Of a stretch of DNA of 64,000 bases, positions 1 through 11,163 are shown piece by piece (position 1 is the first letter of the stretch; each line of letters starts with the position of its first letter). The translations under genes were made by a program, and so were the position numbers. The DNA comes from Megascapheus bottae (Eukaryota; Chordata; Mammalia; Rodentia; Geomyidae). The notes beneath the pieces were generated by a model that had not been told where the DNA came from, made no database searches, and saw only the letters and a list, made by a program, of their open reading frames with translations. The stretch spans positions 42,429,757-42,493,756 of the forward strand of contig JANJXV010000002.1 in NCBI GenBank assembly GCA_024803745.1, given 5' to 3'.

Positions 1-867
1 TTTGTGACATTAGTAACACAAAGGGGGAAAGCAAAGAATGATTGATGCTAATGTATAAAATTTATCAAGTTCAATATCATTATACCTATAAGGTATTTAT
101 GTTAAGTATCATGACAACATAAGGAAAATAATCATACAATACACACAAAAGTAAATAAAAGCAATGTAGGCATAAGCAGAAATAATGGAACATAAAAGAA
201 GACAACAAAGAGAGTAAAGAGAAATAAATATCAGCCAGACAGAGAAAAAGCAATAAACAAAATGGCAATTTCAAGTCTTTTCATACCAGTAATTTCCATA
301 AATGTAAATGGATTAAAGCTCCCAAACTAAAAAAAAAAAAGTGATTCAATGAAATAAAATAAGATCTAAATATATGCTGCCTACAGAGGATTCATTATAA
401 ATTGAAGGTCATAAGTAGATTGAAAGTTAAAGGGTATTCAATCTATAATAGACATTATAAAAGGGACTAAGGACATTAAGGAAAATAACATAATTATAAA
501 TATCAGTAAACATCAGAGTACCAAACATATAAAGAAAACACTGCCTAAATCACAATACTTACATGACTTAAATAACTATACTGACCAAACTACAGTAACA
601 ACTGTATGCAGAACAGTCTAACACAACTCAGTAGAAGACATGTTTTCCCTCACACATAGAACATTCTCTAGGATAGATCACATGTTAAGAGACAAAGTGA
701 ATTTCAATAAATCTGAGAGACTGAGAATCCAAATATCCTTTATATGCATAATAAAACAGAAATGAAAATCAGTAAGGAAAATGTCATAAATTCATGGAAA
801 TAAGTAACATCCTTGACCTAATGGGTCAGAGAAGAAATCAAAAAGGGATTTGAAAAACATTTCGAAA

Positions 868-1094
868 GCCAAGTGCTGGTCATGCTTATAATCCTAGCTA
901 CTCAGGAGGCTGAAATCTGTGGCTCACCTTCAAAGCCAGCCTGGGCAGGAAAGTCTGTGGGACTCATCTCCAATTAACCACTAGAAAATCAGAAATGGTG
1001 CTGTGGCTCGAAGTAGTAGAGAGGTAGCCCTGACAGAAAAAGCTCAAGGACAGTATCCAGGCCCTGAATTTACCCAACAACAAGAAAAAAAAAA
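868..1094 (+). mobile_element. B1-ID composite SINE inside old L1
   Basis: This describes the family used below: a 7SL/B1-like left part (tgcttataatcctagctact, ggaggctga), a linker 'ctccaattaaccactag', a tRNA/ID-like right part (tgctgtggctcgaagta, caggccctga) and an A-rich tail. This copy splits the old L1 ORF2 relic. Confidence 0.85.
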
Positions 1095-1389
1095 TATTCA
1101 GACAAATGAAGGCACAATATTTCAAAACTAATAAAATGCAGAAAAAGTGAGATATTTTATAAAAGCAGGAGGATCAGAAGTTGAAAGCCAGACTTAGCTA
1201 TGTAGCAAGACCCTATCCTCCCCATTCCCCCCCCCACACACACACATAAAAAAAAAAATCTCAAATAAAAACTTCAAACGTGAAAAACTGGGGGAAAAAT
1301 AAAATATCAGCACAAGTAAGGAAAAAAAATTTTTTAAGATCAATAAAATTAACCAAATTAGTTTGACTGCAAAAAAAAAATCAACTCTT

Positions 1390-1592
1390 GCCAAGTGTGA
1401 TGGCTCAAGGTTTATAATCCTACCTACTCAAGAGGCTGAGATCTGAGGATCAAGGTTCAAAGTCAGCCCAGGCACAAAAGAGCCTGAGACTCTTATCTCC
1501 AATTAACCTCAAGAAAATGGGAAGTGAGGCTTGGCTCACGGACAACACCCAGGCAAAGTTCAAGCCCCATTACCATCCAAAAAAAAAAAAAA
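1390..1592 (+). mobile_element. B1-ID composite SINE with target-site duplication
   Basis: Bounded by a direct repeat ending TCAACTCTT (about 1375-1389 and 1587-1601), so the insertion into the L1 relic is intact. Left B1-like half and ID-like half are both present; the tail is poly-A. Confidence 0.9.
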
Positions 1593-2149
1593 TCAACTCT
1601 TGTACATAAGATCCTAAGACTATACAATGGGTATAAGACTATACAATGAAGAAACACAGTTTCTTCAACAAATAGGTAAGTTAAATGAGGGCTGGTACCA
1701 GCAAAAGAATAAAGCCCAACCATACCTAACATTACAAACAAAAATTTCAAAATACTTAAAAATAGACACGAAGTTACGAAACTGCTATAAGAAAACATGG
1801 GTGAAAAGCTTCATAACACTGGTCTTAGCAATGGTTTCTTGGACATGGCCAACAGACAACAAAAGCAAACATAAAGTGGATATCACCTACAAGTCTTTTC
1901 AGCAGCAGCATAACAAACAGTGTAAAAACTATATGATGCGAGAAAATATTTGCCAATCATATATCTGATAATTGCCCATCTATAAAAAGAATCTCTACAA
2001 TTCCACAAAACAACAATTATAACTCAGTTTTAAAAGAGGCAGAGAAACTGAGAAATGGTTTCTCCAAAGGTATTCAAATGAATACATATAAGAAAAAAAT
2101 GCCTAGTGTCATTATCAGAAAAATAGAAACCTAAACAGTAAATGAAATT

Positions 2150-2172
2150 AAATAAATAAATAAATAAATAAG
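2150..2172 (+). repeat. AAAT simple repeat
   Basis: About six units of aaat/taaa at the end of the old L1 relic. Confidence 0.85.
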
Positions 2173-2188
2173 AGAAATATAAGAACCT

Positions 2189-2363
2189 AGCTGGGTGCGG
2201 TTCTCAGGCCTAAATCCTAGCTACCCAGGAGGCTGAGATCTGAGGATCGTGATTCAAAGCCAGCCCAGGCACTAAAGAACGTGAGACTCTTATCTCCAAT
2301 TAATCACTAGAAAACAGGAAGTGGGGTTGTCCCTGGAGCTGAAGAGCTCAGGGACTATGTGGC
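2189..2363 (+). mobile_element. B1-ID composite SINE, 3'-truncated
   Basis: Left half and linker are complete. The right half breaks off after 'gaagagctcagggact'; no tail. Confidence 0.8.
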
Positions 2364-2373
2364 CTACTTTCTT

Positions 2374-2421
2374 AAAAGTATGAGATACCGGGCTGGGAGT
2401 TTGGCCTAGTGGTAGAGTGTT
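2374..2421 (+). repeat. Left copy of 48-bp target-site duplication
   Basis: 46 of 48 bases match 2768-2815. It contains 'aaaagtatgagatac' followed by the first ~32 bases of the ID-like SINE at 2783. This marks the left border of the L1 insertion. Confidence 0.85.
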
Positions 2422-2767
2422 ACATTTGTATTTGGTTATCTGAAATTGGATAGGGAACAGGGGAAAACAAGATGAGGGGTGGGGGAGGGGGGAAGGGAAA
2501 TGGGGACCAAGACATGTGAAAGGGTATCAATGTATGTGAATTAATGCACCATTTATCTGACAAATATCATGTAACCCTTCTATTAATTACAATAAAAAAT
2601 ATAATTAAAAAAATTTAAAAAAAATAGAAGAGGGCTTTGTCTTGTTCTTGGAAAAATTGAAAGGGACTAAGTAGAGAGCTCACTAGAGCTTGAGTCTACT
2701 TTATTGCAAGGCATTAACCTGAATGCTAATACCCTAGTTGTTTAATAAAAAGGGGAATATTAAAAAA
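2422..2767 (+). mobile_element. L1 3' end with probable 3' transduction
   Basis: 2422-2625 is a 5'-truncated L1 3' UTR: the purine-rich 'gatgaggggtggggg' block, then 'ccttctattaattacaataaaa', then an A-rich end. 2626-2760 is non-repetitive DNA ending with an AATAAA-type signal and a second poly-A. The whole lies between the two 48-bp repeats, so L1 and the extra ~135 bp arrived together. Confidence 0.75.
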
Positions 2768-2782
2768 AAAAGTATGAGATAC

Positions 2783-2999
2783 GGGGCTGGGAGTTTGGCC
2801 TAGTGGTAGAGCGTTTGCCTAGCATGCACGAAGACCAAGGTTCAATTACTAAGTACCAAATACATAGAAAAAACAAAGCCAGAAGTGGTGCTATGGCTCA
2901 TGGCTCAAGTGGTAGAGCTCTAGCCTTGAGAAAGCCCAAAGACAGTGCTCAGCCCCTGGCCCAGCATTGGCAAAAACAAACAAACAAACAAACAAAAAA
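2783..2999 (+). mobile_element. ID-like dimeric SINE (IDL type), target of the L1
   Basis: Second family, described once: two tRNA/ID-derived monomers. The first starts 'ggctgggagtttggcctagt' and contains the B-box-like 'ggttcaatta'. The second has 'gtggctcaagtggtagagc' and ends 'caggccctga...ctggcaaaa'. Its own target duplication is 'tatgagata' (2379 and 3002 region). The CAAA-rich tail is a (CAAA)n run. Confidence 0.9.
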
Positions 3000-3398
3000 C
3001 TATGAGATAGCTCATATTTTATTACTGTATGGAGGACATAATAAATTTGTGTAACTAGAAAATAAAGTTGCCAGTAGAAATAATTAAAAACATAATTATC
3101 CAATGAAAGTAAAAAGCAAAAGTCCAAAGCAATATCTGGTTTTCTTTAACTTCTCAGATTCATGTTTTACAAAACAATGCCTAAGTTTCAAAAGTGTATT
3201 CTTACTTCACCTTTTATTTACTCCTATTCCTGGATTCAACAAATGTATTGATCCATCTTTGCCTAAGGCTGTCTTATGGAATAATGGATCTAAAGTCAAT
3301 GTATTTATTTGTGTCAATACATAAAAGAAGTATGTGAAAAGCTAAAAATGAAAAGACAAAACATGAAATTATCTGTAATGAAGAATAACAGTTTTACA

Positions 3399-3585
3399 TG
3401 GTGACAAACACTTGTAATTCTGGTTAGAAGAGGACTACAAGTTTGAGACCAACCTGGAGAATGGTATATTAAAAGGTTTCAGGGTATTGCTCAAGTGATA
3501 CACCACATGCCTAGCAAAAGGATCTGTATTCTAAACTTTAGGATCACACTTATTAAAAAAAGAAAAAGAAAAGAAAAGAAAAAGG
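3399..3585 (+). mobile_element. Diverged B1-ID SINE
   Basis: Weak B1-like part (cttgtaattctgg, gtttgagaccaacctgg) and ID-like part (gctcaagtgatacaccacatgcctagc) with an AAAAG tail. Much older than most copies. Confidence 0.6.
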
Positions 3586-3667
3586 ACAGTATATAAAGAA
3601 GCATAAATGCGTTCCTTAATAGTTTGAACACTGAGAGAGAATTAAAAAAATATTCATTCTAGACAAG

Positions 3668-3770
3668 TATAATGATGCTTATGATCTCAGCTACTCAGGA
3701 GGCTGAAATTATTTGTGTGGATTATCTGTGTCCAGTAGTTTGAAACATAATGAGATTCTGTCTTTAAAAA
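3668..3770 (+). mobile_element. B1-like SINE fragment
   Basis: Contains 'gatctcagctactcaggagg' and 'gtttgaaacataatgagatt', the B1 left-half signatures; no ID half. Confidence 0.55.
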
Positions 3771-3799
3771 CATAAAATCATTCTACAAAAAAAAATCAC

Positions 3800-4598
3800 A
3801 TGAGGTTTAATTAAGCCACTGAATATTAGTTAATTCCATCTTCTTCGATTACTTGACACTCATGGCATCAATTTATTATTTAAGTGATTCATTGGGAAAC
3901 AGTCCATTTACAGGTGCTGAAAAGCTAATTATTTCCTCCACTTACAAGGAATCTGCAGGCATTCAGCAACATCAAAAGAAAGGTAAACATGGTATAATTC
4001 TATTTCCCTGAGATTCAAATTATATTTACATCACAACATTGTAATTAAATAAGGTGATGTAGTTTACCTTTTGAGAGTCATATAAAGTATAGGGAAGAAA
4101 TTTATTTAGATGAGCAAAGGTCCCTACTGACCAATCTTCTTTCTAAATATGATCAATAATTCTAACCTTATTCTTACCCAGCTGAAGCATCTGATCTGTA
4201 GTGACTCTTCCAATAACAACAGCTAGCATTTATTTAACACTTTCCATCAAATTCAATAAGCAACTGGAAGGTAATGGTTATTACCATGTTTCAAATGATG
4301 AAACAGAAGCATAAAATAGCTAAGACTGTATCAATTCAATGTAACTCCAAAAGCCATGTGCTTGCAATTAAGCAATACAAAAGGTAGGGCTGACTTTTCT
4401 CCTTTGTGTCCTTAATAACTTGCTACTGAAAATACTGATTTCCCTATGAATCTTATGATAATTTTGTAATCATTTGCTCAATGGACAAAGATTAAAAGCC
4501 TACCATTTGCAAGGAAAACTATGTAGTAACGATAGTATTCTCATCAAATTAACTTAGAACCAAAAAAATTTTAACTGTCACATAAAGATATTTTTTTT
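3800..4598. other. Intronic DNA without recognised features
   Basis: AT-rich, non-repetitive by eye. No splice-bounded FOCAD-like reading frame on the minus strand. Confidence 0.6.
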
Positions 4599-4611
4599 AA
4601 ATGGATGGTCA

Positions 4612-6178
4612 AAATGGAATAGAACTGAGGACCCAGATATTAAACCACAGACCTATAGTCACCTAATCTTTGATAAGGAAGCCAAAAAAATAGAATGGAA
4701 GAAAGACAGCCTCTTCAACAAGTGGGGGCTGGCAGAACTGGTTAAGCACCTGTAGAAAACTAAAGTTGGATCATTCTTTGTCACCCTGCACCAGGATTTC
4801 CTCCAAATGGATCAAAGACCTGGAGGTAACAGCAGATACACTGAAAACTTTACAAGAAAGAATAGGATATACACTAGGTCTCCTTGTCACAGATTGAAAC
4901 TTTCTAAATAAGGCCCCAGAAACACAACAAATCAGAGAAAGTCTGGATAAATAGGATTGCATTAAACTGCAGAACTTCTGTATGGCAAAAGACATAGCTA
5001 CCAAACTAACTAGAAAGCCTACAGAGTGGAACAAAATCTTCACTAACCAAACAACAGACAAAGGCCTCATATCTAAAATATATCAATAGCTAATAAATTG
5101 AATCACTCCAAAACTAATCTCCAAAGAAACAGCCACCCCACTAAAAGATGAACCAAAGATTTAAAGACAGTATTCTCTGAAGAAAAAATGAGAATGGCCT
5201 ATAGACACATGAAGAAATGCTCCACATCTCTGACCATAAAAGAAATGCAAATCAAAACAACTCTGAGATTCCACCTCACTCCAGTTAGAATGGCCAGGAT
5301 CAAGAAATCTAATGACATCAGATGTTGAAGGGGATGTGGGCAGGAGGGATCACTACTACACTGTTGGTGGAAGTGCAAACTCATTCAACCAATATGGAAA
5401 ACAGTATGGCAGTTCCTCAAAAGACTAAACAGAGCTCCCCTAGGACCCAGCAATTCCACTACTTGGCATTTGCCCTATCGTCCAGAAAAAAGGACATAAT
5501 AAATCCACTAGCACAACAATGTTCATTGCAGCACTATTTACCGTAGCAAAGATATGGAAGCAACTCAGACACCTCTCAGTTGATCAGTGGATCAACAAGA
5601 TGTGGTATTTATACACAATGAAATTCTATGCTGCTGTCAGAAAGAATGACATTGTCCCATGTGTAAGGAAATGGAGAGACTTAGAAAAAAAATCATATTA
5701 AGTGAAGTAAGCCAGACTCAAAGGAACATAGGCTCAATGGTTTCCGTCATTTTTCATAATTAGTATAAACCATGGACTATCATAGCAGAGATTTACAATA
5801 GGGCAAAAACCTAGATACATAAGGCCATGTAGTATGAGCCTAAGTGAAAGGATCTCCAGGATATACAAACAAAAGCCATATAATGAGTGATTTTTGTCCT
5901 TAATGTACCATGTTATCTCTTATCTCTTTTGCTATCCCTTGGTTATTTCATATTGTTACAGTATTTGACCTTGTTATCTGATATATTGTATATATATGTT
6001 TATTTGGTTATTTGAAATAGGATAGGAAAGAGGGGAAAAGAAGATGAGGGGTGGGGGTGGGGGAGGGAAATGGGGACCAAGACATGAGAAAGGGTATCAA
6101 TATTTGTGAAGTAATGCACCTTCTATCTGGTGAATATAATGTAACCCTTCTATTATTTACAATAAAAATATATGAAAA
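4612..6178 (+). mobile_element. 5'-truncated L1 with ORF2 C-terminus and 3' UTR
   Basis: A clean 1.57-kb insertion between perfect 13-bp repeats aaatggatggtca (4599-4611, 6179-6191). 4612-5700 is the 3' part of ORF2, with 'gatcaacaagatgtggta' and 'acaatgaaattctatgctgc'. 5701-6178 is the 3' UTR with the purine-rich tract and AATAAAA end. Stops and frameshifts break ORF2. Its 3' UTR serves as reference for all other L1 ends in this window. Confidence 0.92.
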
Positions 6179-6191
6179 AAATGGATGGTCA

Positions 6192-6395
6192 GCTGTCAGT
6201 TGTTGACACCTATAATCCCATCACTTGGGAAGTTGAGAGCTGAAGGATCAGGATTAAAAGTCAGCCTAGGCTGAAAGTCTGAGTGACTTTTAACTCCAAA
6301 ATAATCAGCCAAAAGCCAGGTCATTTAAGTGCTAACTGAACAAGCAAGCCAAGCAAACATGAAGCCCTGAATTCAATTTCTAATAACAGAAAAAT
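6192..6395 (+). mobile_element. Diverged B1-ID SINE
   Basis: 'acacctataatcccatcact' and 'ctgaattcaa' signatures with many substitutions. It starts immediately after the L1 target repeat, so the L1 landed at the edge of this older SINE. Confidence 0.65.
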
Positions 6396-6504
6396 ACAAA
6401 ACCAACTTGATTTTTGATGTATAAAATGTTTGATGTACAAAATTACAGCGGCTCTAAATGTGGAGAAAGAATGAATTATAGTAGACTATAAAAATATAAT
6501 ATCA

Positions 6505-6698
6505 GCCGGGAGTTTGGCCTAGTGTTAGAGAGTCCTTGCCTAGCAAAGAGATCCAGGTTCGATTCCTCATTACCACACACATAGAAAAAAGCTGGAAGTG
6601 GTGCTGAGGCTCAAGTAGTAAAGTTCTAGCCTTGAGAAAGCCCAAGGACAGTGCTCAGGCCCTGAGGTCAAGCCCAGGACTGGCAAAAATAAATAAAT
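6505..6698 (+). mobile_element. ID-like dimeric SINE with target duplication
   Basis: Both monomers complete. Flanks aaaaatataatatca (6490-6504) and aaaaatatagtatca (6699-6713) differ at one base. Confidence 0.9.
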
Positions 6699-6713
6699 AA
6701 AAATATAGTATCA

Positions 6714-7035
6714 ATAACTTGAGAAGTTTTACTTGAGTTTGAGGCCATCTCTCAAACTTCCAGGTCAAGTTTCATTAGCATCTTCATTATAGCTCACAAG
6801 CAACCTTTTATTTAGAAAATGATTTAAGAAAACTTAAATCACAAAGTAATGGTTGTTCACACTATGAAAATGTAGCTACCAGTAAAGAAAAAGGAATATA
6901 ATAAACATTAATTCTAGCAATTACTAATATTCTAATAACTTGCTATAAATTATAACTATAATGACTGAGTTTCTGATAGCATTAAATTTTTTTCTTCATA
7001 AAAGGATGATTTTAGTTGCTGTTGCTTTTGTTTCC
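6714..7035. other. Intronic DNA without recognised features
   Basis: AT-rich unique sequence; nothing recognised. Confidence 0.6.
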
Positions 7036-7259
7036 TTGTGCTTGTCTTGGGGCTTAAACATACAAGGTTTGAGTGCTGTTGTGAGTTTTTTCTACTCAAG
7101 GCTAGTACTCTACCACTTCAGCCACAGCTCCACTTTTTCTTTTTGGTGGTTAATTGGAGATAAGAGTCTCACAGACTTTACTGATCCATCTGGCTTCAAA
7201 TTGCAATCCTCAAATCTCAGACTAGAATAAGTTAAAATTAAAGGAATGAGCCACTGGCA
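7036..7259 (-). mobile_element. B1-ID composite SINE
   Basis: Reverse-oriented: ID half first (ggcttaaac, ctctaccacttcagccac), then the linker 'ggttaattggagataagag' and the B1 half. Confidence 0.75.
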
Positions 7260-7553
7260 TCAAGTGGAAAAAGTACTTTTTGTATTCTGTGTGAGTTCTG
7301 AATCTTTACAAATCTGGTTGGTAGGTCAAAAGCTAAAAGCCATTGTCCTATTAGTAATACACAATATATGTATTTGTTTTCTTCTGAGATGTTTGTCATT
7401 GGTGATAATATTTAAGATCAGAATAGGAAGAAAGTGTTTGAAATTCCTCTAACAATGAGATATAATTAAATGCATTCATCTAAGAAAGCAACTAAGTAAT
7501 AAAAGTAGAGACATCCAATGCTTTAGGGTTTAATAGTAGATTAAAGAAAGTAC

Positions 7554-7654
7554 CTCACTGTCAGTGGTTCACACCTAAAATCCCAGTCACTTACGAAGGT
7601 GAGATCTGGAGGCTCAAGGTTAAGAGTCAGCCTAGGCTAAAAGTCTGAGTGACT
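7554..7654 (+). mobile_element. B1-like left half of a SINE
   Basis: 'ggttcacacctaaaatccca' to 'ctgagtgact'; no right half. Confidence 0.65.
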
Positions 7655-8929
7655 GAAAAGAAAGTACCTCAAAGAAACCAAAGGTATATGAGGCAAATCA
7701 ATCAACTAGGAAATGAAAACATAAATAATTATCAATAGTAAATATAATGCCAATTTACCCTGCATTAGAGAGAAGTAAGAAAAAATAGTCAACACAAGTT
7801 GGCTGAACAAAAAGTAAAGCTCCAAAGTTTCCTCCTTCAATAATAAAACTTTGAAATTTAAATAAGTAATATATATCTCACAAATAAATTATAGAAGGTT
7901 CGAAGTTAGTATCAAATAAAATATTAACCATTAAATAGGTATACATGAAAAATGATAAACAAATGGCCTGATTCAAATATTGTTTTAACCAAGATTAATA
8001 CTCAGAATGAAATAACATTAATGAGAAAACATAATGTGAAAAAGGTATTGATCTAAATTTCTTGGAACAGTAAATGACAATGAAGACTGAATTTATTGCT
8101 TGGAATAGATACCATAGTACACTATTGGGAAATGCCAGGAAACAGATTTAGTAAGCTCTTATCTTGTATAATGTTCTGCCTCAAGGAAAATCATCAGACT
8201 AGAGAAGTGAAATAAATGTTAGTAAGATCCATTGTTAGAAGCAAACAGTGAAAAACCAAGGGGCCTCTGACATCATCCTGACAATAAAATAAAATACAAA
8301 AAAGAAAGAAAAGAAAAACCAAGTGGTGCGGGGGGAGGGGGTGCTGGTAGGTTAATCAACAGACATTGTTAGAACTGATAACCTACTAGAAAAGAATAAT
8401 CTAACAATTACCATGAAAGAAAAGATCCTGTTGAATGCAAGAGTTACACATAAAGGAAATCATTTTTACATAATTCAGATGGAATGCTAAATGAATGCTA
8501 AATGAATGCTTATATGAAAACTCAATGAGCATAAAAACAATGAATGAAGTAAATACATAAACTAGTCAGTTTCTGCTGTTATCCAATTCCTGAGATAATC
8601 AGTTTACAAGGAAATGTTAGCCCAGTGATTTGGAGGTTTCAATCTTCTCCATGTGCTGTTGTCAGTTTGAGCTAAAGGCAGCACAGTACATTATTGTGGA
8701 ATGTATAATACAGGATGCCTGTTTACCCATGGAAACCAAGAAGCCAAAAGTGAGAGATGAAGGGAATGGGTTCCCACTATTCCTTCAAAGATCTCCTCCC
8801 CCACTCCCACTCCCAATGACCCAACTTCTTTCCAAAACTTCTCAATAGTTCCAAAGGTTGCCAACCAATCTTTTAACACACAGTCCTTCAGGAGCACTTC
8901 AGTTACAAATGTTAGGATGGGTGTGATTT
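7655..8929. other. Intronic DNA, mostly without features
   Basis: Non-repetitive except a very short L1-like 3' tip around 8261-8302 (acaataaaataaaatac) flanked by 'aaaaaccaag', and a small tandem 'atgctaaatga' at 8487-8510. Confidence 0.55.
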
Positions 8930-8945
8930 AAAAAGAACATAGAGA

Positions 8946-9290
8946 TAACCAAGGGACAACAAAAGAGATGAGAGATAACAGAGGACATTAAGGACTATAA
9001 TCACTCATTATATGGCTTTTGTTTCTATATCCTGGAGGTCCTGTCATTTAGTGTCATACTGTATGGCCTTATGTATGTTTTGCAATATTGTCAATTTCTG
9101 ATACATTGTATAGATGCTTATTTGGTTATTTGAAATAGGATAGGGAAGGGGGGAAAACAAGATGAGGGGTGGAGGGGAGGGAAGTGGGGACCAAAACATG
9201 AGAAAGGGTATCAATGTTTGTGAAGTAATAGACCTCCTATCTGGTGAATATAATGTAACCCTTCCATTAATTACCATAAAAATATGTGAA
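8946..9290 (+). mobile_element. L1 3' end with 5' inversion (twin priming)
   Basis: Perfect 16-bp repeats aaaaagaacatagaga flank it (8930-8945, 9291-9306). 8946 to about 9090 is the reverse complement of the L1 3' UTR (compare 5830-5960). From about 9095 to 9290 the same UTR runs forward to its A-tail. This is the signature of twin-primed L1 integration. Confidence 0.9.
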
Positions 9291-9474
9291 AAAAAGAACA
9301 TAGAGAAGAAAAAAAAAGATACATCAAAATTGAAAGATAAAGTCAAGGAAGCATGCCCAAATGTGGAGAAAAAGGCGTGAGGGAAGCAAATAAAGGATAT
9401 GAAAAGTGCTTCAGAATTCAAATAGTAGAGATCCACAAAGCAACAAAAAAGTTCACATAAAAAAAATAATCAGT

Positions 9475-9592
9475 GGGGCTAGGAATGTGGCCTAGTGGTT
9501 TCTTGCTTTCCTAGAAAGCAGGAAGTCCTGTGTTCAGTTCAAATGGTAGAGTGCCTTGAGAAAGCTCAACGACAGTGCCTAGGCCCTTCAAA
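9475..9592 (+). mobile_element. ID-like SINE, internally deleted
   Basis: Starts 'ggggctaggaatgtggccta' and ends 'caacgacagtgcctaggccc'. The middle is shortened. The tail runs into a GA microsatellite. Confidence 0.8.
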
Positions 9593-9626
9593 AGAGAAAG
9601 AAAATAAAAGGAAAAAAGAAAAGAAA

Positions 9627-9629
<3 letters not shown>

Positions 9630-9681
<52 letters not shown>
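9630..9681 (+). repeat. (GA)n microsatellite
   Basis: About 26 perfect AG units, grown from the SINE tail. Confidence 0.95.
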
Positions 9682-9684
<3 letters not shown>

Positions 9685-9899
9685 GAATGAATGAATGACA
9701 AAATGATGAATTTCTCCAAAACTCAAGGACCAAAATTTTCTAATTAAGAGCCACCAATTAGCCAACACAGCCAATGAAAACAAACTCATCATAACAAATT
9801 GATACATTACTAGTAACAAAGAGCACATTCTAAAACTTCCAGAAAAGAAAAATAAAAACAAAACCAAGACACGTGAAATCATACTTAACTCAGAAACCA

Positions 9900-10083
9900 A
9901 GGGAAGGGGAAGGGAAGCGGGGAAAACAAAATGTTTGGGAGAGAATTGAGAGATGGAAAGTGGGGGAAAACAATGCAAAGGGGTATCAATGTTCAAGAAG
10001 TAATGTAACTACTACTTGATGAATATAACTGTAACCCCTCTGTACATTACCCCAACAATAAAATACAAAAACAACACTAACAA
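9900..10083 (+). mobile_element. 5'-truncated L1 3' end, second subfamily
   Basis: Perfect 13-bp repeats aactcagaaacca (9887-9899, 10084-10096). Its 3' tip 'gtaacccctctgtacattac' plus 'ccaacaataaaatac' differs from the 'cttctattaattac' tip of the other L1s, so it belongs to another subfamily. Confidence 0.88.
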
Positions 10084-10136
10084 AACTCAGAAACCAGTAC
10101 TACTTTGGTTTGTGTTTGATAAGAATAGAGACAATG

Positions 10137-10427
10137 TGCCAGGAGTGAGGGCTCACATCTGTAATCTTAGCTACTCAAGAGGCTGAGATGTGAGGATCAA
10201 GATTCAAAGCTAGTCCAGGCCCAAAAGGACCCTGAGGCTCTTGTCTCCAATTAACCTCTAGAAAGTGGGAAGAGGGGACAGGCTCGTGGGTAGGGCTGTA
10301 GCCTTGAACTAAAGAGCTCAGGGAAATGCCCCGGCCCAGAGATAGGGCAGTAGTGTTGACCTGAAGAGCTCAGGGACAGCACCCAAGCCAGAGTTCAAGC
10401 CCCATAACCCACAAAAAAAAAAAAAAA
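10137..10427 (+). mobile_element. B1-ID SINE with duplicated right arm
   Basis: After the B1-like half and linker, the ID-like block with 'gagctcaggga' occurs twice (10300-10335, 10340-10380) before the A-tail. 34466-34732 has the same architecture. Confidence 0.85.
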
Positions 10428-10440
10428 GTAGAACCAATGT

Positions 10441-10645
10441 GGGACCAGGAGTTTGGTCTAGTAGGTAGAGATCTTGCCTAGCATGCACGAAGACCTAGAC
10501 TCAATTACTTGGTACCACATGCATAGGAAAAGCCAGAAGTGGTGCTATGGCTCAGGTTGTAGACCTTGAGCCTAGAGAAAGTCCAAGGATAGTGCTTAGG
10601 TCCTGAATTCAAGCCCCACAACTGGCAATAAATAAATAAATAACC
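10441..10645 (+). mobile_element. ID-like dimeric SINE with target duplication
   Basis: Flanked by aaccaatgt at 10432-10440 and 10646-10654; both monomers complete; tail (AAAT)n. Confidence 0.88.
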
Positions 10646-10659
10646 AACCAATGTTTATT

Positions 10660-10986
10660 TGGGAGGAGAGATGTCTTCTTTTGTATTAAGGGAAGAAAAT
10701 CTATTTTTTATCATTGTCTGTAGTTGTACAAAGGGTTTAAATTCAACATGTCAATTTATATGCATAATGCATCTCCAGTGTTAGCCCTTACCAATGTAAT
10801 TTTGCATTTCACTGTAATACTGGAAGCTATGTAATATTAAAAAAACAAACAAAGTTCTAGTTAATGGTTCCCAATCTAAAATTCTAAATCCAGCCAAACT
10901 AATTCAAAACTTGCCATACCCTAAGTACGTAATTAAAAGCAAACACATCTATATACCTAGCTGTCAAATAATGACTTGATTTTTTT
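10660..10986. other. Intronic DNA without recognised features
   Basis: AT-rich unique sequence; nothing recognised. Confidence 0.6.
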
Positions 10987-11163
10987 GACAGTCCTGGGGC
11001 TTGAACACAGGACCTGAGCACAGTCCTTGGGCTTTCTTGAGTCGAGAGCTCTACCAACTGAGCCTCAGCACCACTTCCGGCTTTTTTTTCTATGTATGTG
11101 GTACGAGAAATCAAACCCTGGTCTTTGTGCATGCTAGGCAAGCATTCTACCACTAGGCCAAAC
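10987..11163 (-). mobile_element. ID-like dimeric SINE
   Basis: Reverse-oriented, complete to 'ctaccactaggccaaac'. Its 5' tip is continued at 11308-11334, so the block between is an insertion. Confidence 0.88.

Larger units (their letters stand above)
1..2150 (+). mobile_element. Old L1 ORF2 relic, interrupted by SINEs
   Basis: Plus-strand DNA resembles the reverse-transcriptase ORF (ORF2) of old mammalian L1s. 245-470 matches the part around 'aaaatggcaatt' and 'tatatgctgcctacagag', and 655-860 the part around 'ggatagatcacatgtta'. 1602-2150 matches the 3' part (gaaaacatgggtgaaaagctt; agcatc-type end lost). An internal segment is deleted and two B1-ID SINEs (868-1094, 1390-1592) are inserted. 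The frame is broken many times; this is a fossil, not a gene. Confidence 0.8.

Noticed and set aside
4771..5070. 99-codon minus-strand frame
   Set aside because: Antisense of L1 ORF2; not a gene.
6505..6700. tRNA genes suggested by A-box and B-box words in many places
   Set aside because: They are parts of tRNA-derived SINEs with linker, second monomer and A-tails, not tRNA genes.
8691..8897. Overlapping small frames on both strands
   Set aside because: No splice borders, no similarity recognised.
9044..9436. 130-codon minus-strand open frame
   Set aside because: Antisense of the twin-primed L1 3' UTR purine tract.
9511..9996. 161-codon minus-strand open frame
   Set aside because: Runs through a GA microsatellite (Ser-Leu repeat), a SINE and an L1 end; a composition artefact.
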